From an uncultured Clostridia bacterium (GTDB taxonomy: Bacteria > Bacillota > Clostridia > Lachnospirales > CAMVHY01), in NCBI GenBank assembly GCA_946415665.1, contig CAMKTI010000062.1:1-10070 (forward strand): a stretch of DNA of 10,070 nucleotides, in the 5' to 3' direction. Shown here in pieces: positions 1-5,469 of this stretch. Position 1 is the stretch's first letter; the number at the start of each line of letters is the position of its first letter. The position numbers were made by a program, and so were the translations under genes. The notes beneath the pieces were generated by a model. That model saw only the letters and a list, made by a program, of their open reading frames with translations. It was not told where the DNA came from and made no database searches.

Positions 1-91
1 TACACGAAAAAAACAAGCAACGAGACAAGGAAAAAAATAATCTATAAAATAAAATATAATGGAGATAAATAAAAAAGGAGCAAAAATAAAA

Positions 92-463
92 ATGAAGGAA
101 AGGATATATCACAGATTTGATATGAGCAATACAAAGTGGAAGCTAATAAAACCTCACCTGACGAGTCAATCTGACAACATAGCCAAAGATAATTGGAAAT
201 TTATCGTTGCAATTGTTTGGATACTTAAAATAGGGCCTCCATAGAGAAATTTACCGCCGGATGATAAGAGATAGTATGCAATAAAAGATTTTTGAGGTGG
301 GTAAAAAATGGAAAATGGGAAAAATTAGCTAAAGTTTTAAATCAAAACACAGGGTTAAAAAATGTTGTGTCAATGATAGATTTAACTTATATAAATGTAC
401 ATATACACATAACGGGAGCGAAAAAAAAACAACCAAGATATCGGTCTCACAAAACGTGGCCTA
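92..463 (+). pseudogene. IS5-family transposase remnant (5' part, multiply broken)
   Basis: This is the N-terminal part of a DDE transposase of the IS5 family, probably the IS427-like group. It opens MKERIYHRFDMSNTKW, followed by KPHLTSQ, KDNWKF and IVWILKIGPP, the usual start of these enzymes. The expected next motif (WRDLPP) is broken: a TAG at 242-244 stands where Trp is expected, then RNLPPDDK is readable. After a further stop and a frame change, RWVKNGKWEKLAKVL and MIDLTYINVHIH follow; the Asp at 379-381 is probably the first catalytic residue. Another frame change in the A-tract at 421-429 leads to NQDIGLTKRGL, matching the NQD..RTKGG block of the family. Similarity ends near 463, where sequence from the coiled-coil cassette begins. 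The start at 92 has GGAG at 77-80; an in-frame ATG at 59 is also possible. No terminal inverted repeat is visible. The family call is from remembered motifs and is fairly secure. Confidence 0.78.
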
Positions 464-701
464 ATTTTAATAAATCTATGAAAAACAGAATACCAAACAA
501 TAACCATAGCCATCTGAATTTTAATTTTGGGGACTGTAAACTCTCATTGTCATTAGATAAATTACCATCTAGTAAATTTTCTTTTAAATCGTTTATTTCT
601 TCACTATCCATTTCATTTCTTAGATTATTGTATTTAATTTCTTCTTTTTTTTCTTCTTTTTCTTTAATTTTTTCTTCTCCTTCTTCTTGTATTTCCAACA
701 T
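447..701 (-). pseudogene. Coiled-coil membrane protein gene, cassette copy 1, 3'-truncated
   Basis: This is the first member of a paralogous family repeated three times in the window. The 84-aa frame starts MLEIQEEGEE and has an extra Lys/Glu-rich stretch (IKEKEEKKEE) absent from the other copies. It then shares NNLRNEM, INDLKENLL, LSNDNESLQ and the membrane segment WLWLLFGILFFIDL. Right after the membrane segment similarity to the family stops (about 464-472). The last residues (roughly LGHVL) are encoded by the antisense strand of the IS5 remnant. The coiled-coil part that follows in the intact copy is missing, so the IS event removed the 3' end. The start is fixed by GGAGG at 709-713. Function is unknown. 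A short product of cytoplasmic tail plus membrane anchor could still be made. Confidence 0.7.
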
Positions 702-738
702 AAAAAAACCTCCATAATTAAATTAAAAATGAAAAAAT

Positions 739-770
739 GACGTCACATTTATTGCGATGTCATTTATTAC
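739..770. repeat. Leader repeat, copy 1: two units of the GACGTC repeat
   Basis: Two adjacent units lie here: 739-755 (GACGTCACATTTATTGC, 17 bp with a 2-bp insertion) and 756-770 (GATGTCATTTATTAC, 15 bp). They lie between the -10 box and the start codon of coiled-coil copy 1. Read on the minus strand, the promoter-proximal unit gives ATG-ACA-TCG-CAA-TAA at 749-763 and the next begins ATG-TGA. The cognate copies hold four units (2350-2409) and one unit (3602-3616). Confidence 0.85.
749..763 (-). other. Candidate leader mini-ORF (MTSQ-stop), copy 1
   Basis: On the minus strand GGAGGG (plus-strand 772-777) is followed after 8 bases by ATG-ACA-TCG-CAA-TAA, then directly by ATG-TGA. The spacing is ideal for initiation, and the mini-ORF ends before the real gene start at 701. 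Whether it is translated is unknown. It may be a leader that affects ribosome loading on the downstream coiled-coil gene. Confidence 0.45.
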
Positions 771-783
771 ACCCTCCTTTATA

Positions 784-812
784 ATTTTAAATTAAATTTT
801 TTTATTTGTTAA
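784..812 (-). promoter_or_regulatory. Sigma70/sigmaA promoter of coiled-coil copy 1
   Basis: On the minus strand TTAACA (807-812) is separated by 17 bp (790-806) from TAAAAT (784-789). The same arrangement, with a perfect TTGACA, is found in copies 2 and 3. It points at the coiled-coil gene starting at 701, giving a 5' leader of roughly 75 bases that holds the GACGTC repeats. Confidence 0.72.
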
Positions 813-894
813 GCCCTCATCAAAATTTTTTCATAAACTTTTTTATTTTAGATAAAAAATCAATTTGAATCAAACGCTTTTTTACACTAACACT

Positions 895-940
895 AAAAAT
901 CTTTGGCTAAAAATTCTTTTTGCATTGGAGATTTTTTTTT
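895..940. terminator. Conserved hairpin with T-tract in divergent region, copy 1
   Basis: AAAAATCTTT (895-904) pairs with GGAGATTTTT (927-936), with two G-U pairs on the plus strand, and a T-run continues to 940. It lies just upstream of the proposed ATPase promoter. It may be an attenuator or a terminator that insulates the two divergent units. The right arm is invariant in all three copies while the left arm varies. Confidence 0.42.
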
Positions 941-969
941 GCCCATAAATAAATTTTTGTATGTAAAAT
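939..969 (+). promoter_or_regulatory. Possible ATPase-gene promoter, copy 1
   Basis: TTGCCC (939-944) and TAAAAT (964-969) are separated by 19 bp, longer than ideal. The block TTGCCCATAAATAAATTT through TATGTAAAATATT is nearly identical in all three copies, which supports a regulatory role. Which bases are the true promoter boxes is uncertain. Confidence 0.33.
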
Positions 970-1017
970 ATTCTTGCTGAAATATTTTTTAATAAGCCGG
1001 AGGTGAATTTTTTAACC

Positions 1018-1206
1018 ATGGATAATATTTTTTGATTACAACAGTTACGACACAGCAAAAGATTTTATAATTGAAACACTGGATGAGATTATAAACGAAG
1101 CAATTTTAAAAAATGCAAGCGATATTCATATTAAACCCTTTGAAAAAACAAAACAATAAGAATTAGATACATAGAAATAAAACATCTGATTAAAAATCCA
1201 AATTAA
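1018..1206 (+). pseudogene. Truncated, frameshifted GspE/ComGA ATPase 5' fragment, copy 1
   Basis: This matches the start of the complete ATPase gene at 3862. It has the same GGAGGTGA ribosome binding site and the same opening ATGGATAATATT. An extra T in the T-run at 1027-1032 turns codon 6 into TGA. In the shifted frame DYNSYDTAKDFIIETLDE and NASDIHIKPFEK can be read, with Lys replacing the Glu of the HIEPF motif. A further insertion of about 5 bases near 1148 breaks the frame again. Similarity ends at the TAA at 1204-1206, the same place as in copy 2. The Walker motifs and everything after residue ~60 are missing, so no ATPase activity is possible. It is a by-product of tandem duplication of the cassette. 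Confidence 0.85.
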
Positions 1207-1250
1207 AAAATTATTTCTTGTGTGATTTATGCATTGGCCTTTCTACTTGC

Positions 1251-2316
1251 TTATCTTTCCTGTTCGTATGATTTAACAACATATTCTAACTTCACTTTTA
1301 ATTCCTTTATGTGATTATCTTTTCTAATCAGAGAATTTTTATATTGATCTGACCCAAATTTATTGTCATAATCATTACCATCACTAACAAAAGAATCATC
1401 AGTTTTTATATCATTAGTCGTAACCGATGTATAACCCGAAAGATCTTTGTACTGTGAAATATCTTTATCTGTATTATATTTAATTTCACTTTCATTTAAG
1501 TCAATATCCTCATTCTGCATATAATCTACAGATTTATTTGACGTGTTTTCCCGATACTCAAAAGTTCTTTGATACTCAACAAGATCTTTTTTGTAATCAA
1601 AAAATAACATAATAAGATCTTTAGTGTATCTTTTGAGTTTGTGCGAAATTCTATATAAATCTATAAAAAACGGAATGCCAAACAATAAATATAACCATTT
1701 AAAGTTTAGTGTTAAAGGTGGTTTAAAAGATTTAAGATCAATATTTTCTATTCTTTCCTTTTGTAAATTTTTTTCCTGATTTATTTTTTCTAGCATAGCA
1801 ACGGGTAGATATGCAGATGGAATTTTTTTATCCGTTTCATAATTTTCACAATTGTTTAAGCGAGTAATGTATCTTAATTGAAATTCTAATTCGCTTATTT
1901 GATTATCTTTTTCTGTCAAGTCCTTAATGTATTTGTTTTTTTCATCATCGCTGAAGTCAATATCCTTAAGATTTATATCTATACTGCTATCGCCAATGAT
2001 CTTTCGTTGGAGTTGTGAGATTTTTTTTTTGGTAGGTTAAACACCGTGTTTTAAAATTTTGTGTATGTTCATTATGAATGTATATATATTGTATCTCTTG
2101 TCGTATGTATAGGTATAAATCTATAACGAACGGAATACCAAACAATAACCACAACCAACTAAATTTGAGTTCTGGTAACTGTAAATTCTCATTGTCATTA
2201 GATAAATTATCATTTAATAAATTTTCTTTTAAATCGTTTATTTCTCCATTATCCATTTCATTTCTTAGATTATTGTATTTAATTTCTTCTTCTCCTGCTT
2301 TTTGTATTTCCAACAT
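1251..2316 (-). pseudogene. Coiled-coil membrane protein gene, cassette copy 2: two membrane segments, one frameshift
   Basis: Translation starts at 2316 (GGAGG at 2324-2328) with MLEIQKAGEEEIKYNNLRNEM, then the family segment WLWLLFGIPFVIDLY. After LTYQKK the frame breaks at a run of ten A's (plus-strand T's 2021-2030). With nine A's it would continue KKISQLQRKIIGD and on through YIKDLTEKDNQISELE to the stop at 1251-1253, about 354 aa in all. No other stop interrupts the combined frame. Around 1650-1710 it holds a second family-type membrane segment, WLYLLFGIPFFIDLY, preceded by MLEKINQEK (ATG at 1796), which looks like a second degraded family start without a ribosome binding site. The gene therefore looks like a fusion of two paralogues. 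The C-terminal block YKNSLIRKDNHIKELKVKL resembles YKNELISQKNQIGELKVKL of copy 3. It could be a pseudogene or be rescued by slippage at the A-run. Function is unknown. Confidence 0.7.
2021..2030 (-). other. Homopolymer A10 (sense) at the frameshift of copy 2
   Basis: Ten T's on the plus strand are ten A's in the coding strand of the coiled-coil gene. One base fewer would join the upstream frame (from 2316) to the downstream frame (to 1251) with no other stop. Such tracts slip during replication and transcription. Confidence 0.75.
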
Positions 2317-2349
2317 AAAAAAACCTCCACATAATTAAAAATAAAAAAT

Positions 2350-2409
2350 GACGTCATTTATTGCGACGTCATTTATTGCGACGTCATTTATTGCGACGTC
2401 ATTTATTGC
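2350..2409. repeat. Leader repeat, copy 2: four perfect 15-bp units
   Basis: GACGTCATTTATTGC is repeated four times without change (2350-2364, 2365-2379, 2380-2394, 2395-2409). The first unit, with flanking bases, contains the palindrome TGACGTCA. The array lies between the -10 box and the coiled-coil start codon. The 15-bp period is a whole number of codons but not of helical turns. Confidence 0.95.
2358..2402 (-). other. Three back-to-back leader mini-ORFs (MTSQ-stop), copy 2
   Basis: On the minus strand GGAGGG (plus-strand 2411-2416) lies 8 bases before ATG-ACG-TCG-CAA-TAA (2388-2402). This is followed without a gap by identical units at 2373-2387 and 2358-2372. A fourth ATG (2355-2357) then opens a longer frame that runs into the coiled-coil gene out of frame, 41 bases ahead of the real start at 2316. 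Adjacent TAA-ATG would allow stop/restart. This is a reading of the DNA; translation has not been shown. Confidence 0.5.
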
Positions 2410-2422
2410 ACCCTCCCCTATA

Positions 2423-2451
2423 ATTTTAAATTAAATTTTTTTATTTGTCAA
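2423..2451 (-). promoter_or_regulatory. Sigma70/sigmaA promoter of coiled-coil copy 2
   Basis: On the minus strand a perfect TTGACA (2446-2451) is followed after 17 bp (2429-2445) by TAAAAT (2423-2428). It drives the coiled-coil gene starting at 2316 through a leader of roughly 100 bases that contains the four repeat units. Confidence 0.82.
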
Positions 2452-2533
2452 GCCATCATCAAAATATTTTTATAAACTTTTTTATTTTGGATAAAAAGTT
2501 AATTTAAATCAAGCGTTTTTTTACACTAAAACT

Positions 2534-2577
2534 AAAAATCTCTGGCTAAAATTTTTTTTGTGCTGGAGATTTTTTTT
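2534..2577. terminator. Conserved hairpin with T-tract in divergent region, copy 2
   Basis: AAAAATCTCT (2534-2543) pairs with GGAGATTTTT (2565-2574) over ten positions including one U-G pair, followed by T's to 2577. It is the best-paired of the three copies. It precedes the proposed promoter of the ATPase fragment, so it could insulate the two divergent transcripts. Confidence 0.48.
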
Positions 2578-2653
2578 GCCCATAAATAAATTTTTGTATG
2601 TAAAATATTCTTGCTGAAATATTTTTTAATAAGCTGGAGGTGAATTTTTTACC

Positions 2654-2842
2654 ATGGATAATATTTTTGATTACGACAGTTACGATACAACAGAAAATTT
2701 TATAATTGAGACACTGGATAAAATTATAAGCGAAGCAATTTTAAAAACTGCAAGCGATATTCACATCGAGCCTTTTGAAAAATCAATAAGAATTAGATAC
2801 ACAAAAATAGAGCATCTAACCAAAAATAAAAATCTAAATTAA
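2654..2842 (+). pseudogene. GspE/ComGA ATPase N-terminal fragment with open 62-codon frame, copy 2
   Basis: The frame MDNIFDYDSYDTTENF to NKNLN is nearly identical to the first ~60 residues of the complete ATPase at 3862. It includes the ASDIHIEPFEK block, and the first ~60 bases from the start codon are the same. The ribosome binding site GGAGGTGA (2637-2644) and the upstream region are kept, so a 62-aa peptide could be made. Similarity decays after RIRY; the TAA at 2840-2842 lies within the tail of the next coiled-coil gene, and the two convergent genes overlap by 9 bp. Walker A/B and the cysteine zinc site are absent. It is most simply a truncation made when the cassette duplicated. A small protein interfering with the full ATPase is possible but has no direct support. 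Confidence 0.75.
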
Positions 2843-3568
2843 AAAATTATTTATTTCTGAAGCTGTTGCAGCATGTACAGGTTTAATAATTGGCATATTA
2901 TTTTCACTTTTTATATATTCATTCATTCCGTGATAGTTTATGTCTTCTATGCTTTTTGTTTCTAGAAATTTATCATATTTGCCTTTTCTGTGCACCATAT
3001 GCCTCTGATAATTTTGCTCCTCTCGAGCATTTAATTTTTTACAACACCTGTATAATTCTGTTTCTAATTCTTCTATTTTTTTATCTTTCTGCTTGTTCAA
3101 ACGATTGAGTTCTTTTAATTTGACCTTTAATTCTCCTATTTGATTTTTTTGGCTTATCAACTCGTTTTTATACTCATTTTTGCTGAAATTTAGTTCCTCG
3201 ATATTGTTATTCATGTTAGTATCAATGCCTTGTCCATCAAAACATTGATCTATAAGTTCTTGTTGTGTAGTAGTTTTTTGTTGTAATTGTATTATTTTTT
3301 GTGTATATACCTCAATATTTTTTTGATAATCTGTACACGATTGTTTTAGCTGTTTTACATACCTATACAAATCTATGAAAAATGGAATACCGAATAATAA
3401 CCATAACCAACGAAATTTTAGTTTTGGTAACTGCAAACTTTCTTTGTCATTAGATAAATAACCATTTAATAAATTTTCTTTTAAGGTGTTTATTCTTTTA
3501 TCACCCATTGCGTTTCTTGGATTATTGTATTCAATTTCTTCTTGTTCTTGTTTTTGTGTTTCCAACAT
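2834..3568 (-). CDS. Single-pass membrane coiled-coil protein, intact family member (copy 3)
   Basis: This 244-aa protein starts at the ATG at 3566-3568, with GGGGGA 6-7 bases upstream. The frame stays open further 5' but that stretch is promoter and leader. Residues 1-50 are polar (MLETQKQEQEE, INTLKENLLNGYLSND). Residues ~54-69 form one hydrophobic segment, WLWLLFGIPFFIDLYR. Residues ~70-108 and ~127-185 are Lys/Glu/Gln/Leu-rich heptad-like coiled coil, with the paralogue-shared block YKNELISQKNQIGELKVKL at 132-150. A Cys pair sits at 175-176. The tail ends NNFLI, with its stop overlapping the ATPase fragment. No signal peptide or known domain is visible. Its divergent, co-duplicated position beside the pilus ATPase hints at a role with that machine, but this is positional inference. 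I do not recognise the family. Confidence 0.82.
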   Translation of the reverse strand: MLETQKQEQEEIEYNNPRNAMGDKRINTLKENLLNGYLSNDKESLQLPKLKFRWLWLLFGIPFFIDLYRYVKQLKQSCTDYQKNIEVYTQKIIQLQQKTTTQQELIDQCFDGQGIDTNMNNNIEELNFSKNEYKNELISQKNQIGELKVKLKELNRLNKQKDKKIEELETELYRCCKKLNAREEQNYQRHMVHRKGKYDKFLETKSIEDINYHGMNEYIKSENNMPIIKPVHAATASEINNFLI

Positions 3569-3601
3569 AAAAAATCCCCCATAATTAAAAATAAAAAAAA
3601 T

Positions 3602-3616
3602 GACGTCATTTATTAC
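3602..3616. repeat. Leader repeat, copy 3: single GACGTC unit
   Basis: One unit, GACGTCATTTATTAC, occurs with the palindrome TGACGTCA at 3601-3608. On the minus strand GGAGAG (3618-3623) is 8 bases from the ATG at 3607-3609. Here that ATG opens about 32 codons (MTSFFLF...) overlapping the coiled-coil start out of frame, 41 bases ahead of it, the same distance as in copy 2. Confidence 0.8.
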
Positions 3617-3629
3617 ACTCTCCTTGTTA

Positions 3630-3658
3630 ATTTTAAACCAAATTTTTTTATTTGTCAA
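3630..3658 (-). promoter_or_regulatory. Sigma70/sigmaA promoter of coiled-coil copy 3
   Basis: On the minus strand TTGACA (3653-3658), 17 bp (3636-3652) and TAAAAT (3630-3635) form a near-consensus promoter for the intact coiled-coil gene. The TTG of the -35 box could be misread as the start codon of a 30-residue N-terminal extension. Confidence 0.82.
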
Positions 3659-3737
3659 GACCTCATAAAAATATTTTTATAAACTTTTTTACTTTGGACA
3701 AAAAATTAATTTGGATCGAGCGTTTTTTAATACCGAA

Positions 3738-3785
3738 AAAAATATCCCCAACCAAAAAATTTTTTTTACATCGGAGATTTTTTTT
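3738..3785. terminator. Conserved hairpin with T-tract in divergent region, copy 3
   Basis: AAAAATATCC (3738-3747) pairs with GGAGATTTTT (3773-3782) at nine of ten positions, followed by T's to 3785. The surrounding sequence differs from copies 1 and 2, yet the structure and the right arm are kept. It may terminate or attenuate transcription entering the ATPase leader. Confidence 0.4.
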
Positions 3786-3814
3786 GCCCATAAATAAATT
3801 TTTGTATGTAAAAT
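3784..3814 (+). promoter_or_regulatory. Possible promoter of the ATPase-pilin operon
   Basis: TTGCCC (3784-3789) and TAAAAT (3809-3814) are spaced 19 bp apart. The block is almost unchanged in all three cassette copies. The ribosome binding site GGAGGTGA (3844-3851) sits 10 bases before the ATG at 3862. The exact promoter boxes are uncertain because the spacing is long. Confidence 0.35.
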
Positions 3815-3861
3815 ATTTTTGATGGGATATTTTTGGTAAACATGGAGGTGATTTTTGAACC

Positions 3862-5049
3862 ATGGATAATATTTTTGATTACGACAGTTACGATACAACA
3901 GAAAATTTTATAATTGATACACTGGATGAGATTATAAACGGAGCAATTTTAAAAAATGCAAGCGATATCCATATTGAACCATTTGAAAAAACAGTAAGAG
4001 TGAGATATAGAATTGACGGTTGTTTGCACGTGATAAAAAATCTTGACATAAATATTTTGGACTCTGTAATTTCGCGTTTAAAAATTATTTCGAGCATGGA
4101 TATTTCGGAAAAAAGATTACCGCAGGACGGAAATTTTAAATTTAATAACCAAATAAATTGTCGTGTTAATACGATTCCGACGATTCATGGCGAAAAGGCC
4201 GTGATAAGAATAATTTATGCTGATAATAAAAACTTGAAAAAAAATAATTTAGGTTTTTTTGATAATGATTTAGCCGAGCTAGAAAAATTATTTCAGAGCA
4301 ATCACGGTGCAATTATTATTACTGGACCAACTGGAAGCGGAAAAACTACGACGTTAAATAGTTTTTTACGTGATTTAAATACGGACGAAATAAATATAAT
4401 GACAGTTGAGGATCCAATCGAAAATATTATTTATGGCGTAAATCAAGTTAATATAAATACGAAAATAAATTTTGATTTTCCACAGTCTTTAAGAGCAATT
4501 TTGCGACAGGATCCGGATATAATAATGCTTGGGGAAATACGAGATAAAACGACGGCAGAAATTGCAATAAGAAGCGCAATTACAGGTCATTTAGTTTTAT
4601 CGACTTTGCATACGAATGATGCAATAAGTTCGATTATGAGATTAAAAGATATGGGGATAGAAAATTTTATGATATCGGCGACGATTCGCGGAATAATTTC
4701 GCAGAGATTAGTCAGAAGATTGTGTGAGAAATGTAAAAAGAAAGTAAAAATAAAATATGATGATGCAAAGTTTTTAAATCTGGATGATGATATTTTTGTT
4801 TATGAAAGTGTCGGTTGTGATTTTTGTAATAATATAGGCTATAAAAATCGAATTGCTGTTTATGAATATTTTTTGGTTGATGAAAAAATAAAATCTTTGA
4901 TAGAAAATAATGCGAATTATAAGCAGATAAAAGAATATTTAGTGCGAGAAAAAAATTTTTTGAGTTTAAAAGAGAATGCGATAAAAAATGTTTTGATCGG
5001 GAATACGTCTTTGAGTGAAGTTTATAAAAAAATAATTTTTGGAGAGTGA
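3862..5049 (+). CDS. comGA: GspE/PilB/ComGA-type secretion and pilus assembly ATPase
   Basis: This 395-aa cytoplasmic ATPase would power pilin assembly in a type IV pilus, competence pseudopilus or type II secretion system. Visible blocks, in order: ASDIHIEPFEKTVRVRYRIDG (33-53), typical of the N-terminal domain; MDISEKRLPQDG (79-90); Walker A GPTGSGKTTT (155-164); Asp-box TVEDPIE (181-187); Walker B region PDIIMLGEIRD (218-228); His-box TGHLVLSTLHTNDA (241-254); and a tetracysteine zinc site, Cys 288/291 and 319/322, as in GspE and PilB. It lacks the long N1 domain of PilB/GspE and so is near ComGA size. The start is set by GGAGGTGA and by conservation in the two fragment copies. It overlaps no gene; the pilin gene starts 6 bp after its stop, so they form an operon. 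All catalytic motifs look intact. The class is certain; comGA rather than gspE/pilB is a judgement based on size and on the following pilins. Confidence 0.93.
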   Translation: MDNIFDYDSYDTTENFIIDTLDEIINGAILKNASDIHIEPFEKTVRVRYRIDGCLHVIKNLDINILDSVISRLKIISSMDISEKRLPQDGNFKFNNQINCRVNTIPTIHGEKAVIRIIYADNKNLKKNNLGFFDNDLAELEKLFQSNHGAIIITGPTGSGKTTTLNSFLRDLNTDEINIMTVEDPIENIIYGVNQVNINTKINFDFPQSLRAILRQDPDIIMLGEIRDKTTAEIAIRSAITGHLVLSTLHTNDAISSIMRLKDMGIENFMISATIRGIISQRLVRRLCEKCKKKVKIKYDDAKFLNLDDDIFVYESVGCDFCNNIGYKNRIAVYEYFLVDEKIKSLIENNANYKQIKEYLVREKNFLSLKENAIKNVLIGNTSLSEVYKKIIFGE

Positions 5050-5055
5050 TTTTTT

Positions 5056-5469
5056 ATGGCTAAAAAAAATGGTTTTACTTTGGTTGAATTAATAGTTGTT
5101 TTAGCAATTATGGCAGCAATTTCTGCGATTGCCGTGCCAAATTTTGCGAATATAGCTGAAAAATCTAAGTTAAAAACTGATATTCAGTCGGCAAAAATTA
5201 TTGATAGTGCGAAAGATTTGTATGAATCGGAGTCAAATGATCCGTTAGGAAATACTGCTGAGGATATAATAAATAATTTGTATGCAAAAAATTATTTGAA
5301 GCAAAAAATATCGCCACAAACAAAAGAAGCTAGTTGGAGTTTAAAAGATGGAATTATAAAAATAAAAATAAATACTGGAATCGAATCGATCAATAAAAAT
5401 TATTTAAGTTTGAGCGAAGATGAAAAATATTATGTTGAAACAACGACTAATGCAAACACAAATGATTAA
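5056..5469 (+). CDS. comGC: Major-type prepilin / ComGC-like pseudopilin
   Basis: This 137-aa class III prepilin has a short basic leader, MAKKNG, then the prepilin peptidase site G6|F7 and the mature N-terminus FTLVELIVVLAIMAAISAIAVP. Glu is at mature position 5. The hydrophobic helix (about 7-27) is the membrane anchor and filament core. The rest (AEKSKLKTDIQSAKII, ... SLKDG ...) is a small polar C-terminal domain, as in ComGC and GspG-type pilins. The ribosome binding site GGAGAG (5041-5046) lies within the last codons of the ATPase gene, so the two are translated close together. It should need a prepilin peptidase (not in the window) and the ATPase upstream. The prepilin class is certain; the comGC name is by position and size. 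Confidence 0.9.
   Translation: MAKKNGFTLVELIVVLAIMAAISAIAVPNFANIAEKSKLKTDIQSAKIIDSAKDLYESESNDPLGNTAEDIINNLYAKNYLKQKISPQTKEASWSLKDGIIKIKINTGIESINKNYLSLSEDEKYYVETTTNANTND

Noticed and set aside
292..717. A plus-strand open frame of 141 codons
   Set aside because: Its first part is the decayed transposase in one of its frames, and the rest is the antisense of coiled-coil copy 1, which has a proper promoter and ribosome binding site on the other strand.
1018..1206. Alternative genetic code (TGA as Trp) to explain the early stop in ATPase copy 1
   Set aside because: TGA is the genuine stop of the complete ATPase and galE, TGG is used for Trp, and the early TGA is clearly due to one extra T.
2078..2338. 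Plus-strand open frame of 86 codons
   Set aside because: It is antisense to the conserved N-terminus of coiled-coil copy 2, and its Ser/Phe-rich product reflects the reverse reading of Lys/Glu codons.
2350..2409. CRISPR-like array
   Set aside because: The 15-bp units are contiguous with no spacers, so this is a simple tandem repeat.
2890..3108. Plus-strand hydrophobic open frame of 72 codons
   Set aside because: It lies antisense inside the intact coiled-coil gene and has no ribosome binding site.
3569..3658. 30-residue N-terminal extension of coiled-coil copy 3
   Set aside because: The extension begins at the TTG of the -35 box and spans the promoter, so it cannot be transcribed from that promoter. 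The copies share the start at the internal ATG with GGAGG-like site.
3663..3898. Two overlapping minus-strand open frames in the ATPase leader
   Set aside because: They read through the AT-rich divergent regulatory region, have no ribosome binding site and are not kept in the other cassette copies.
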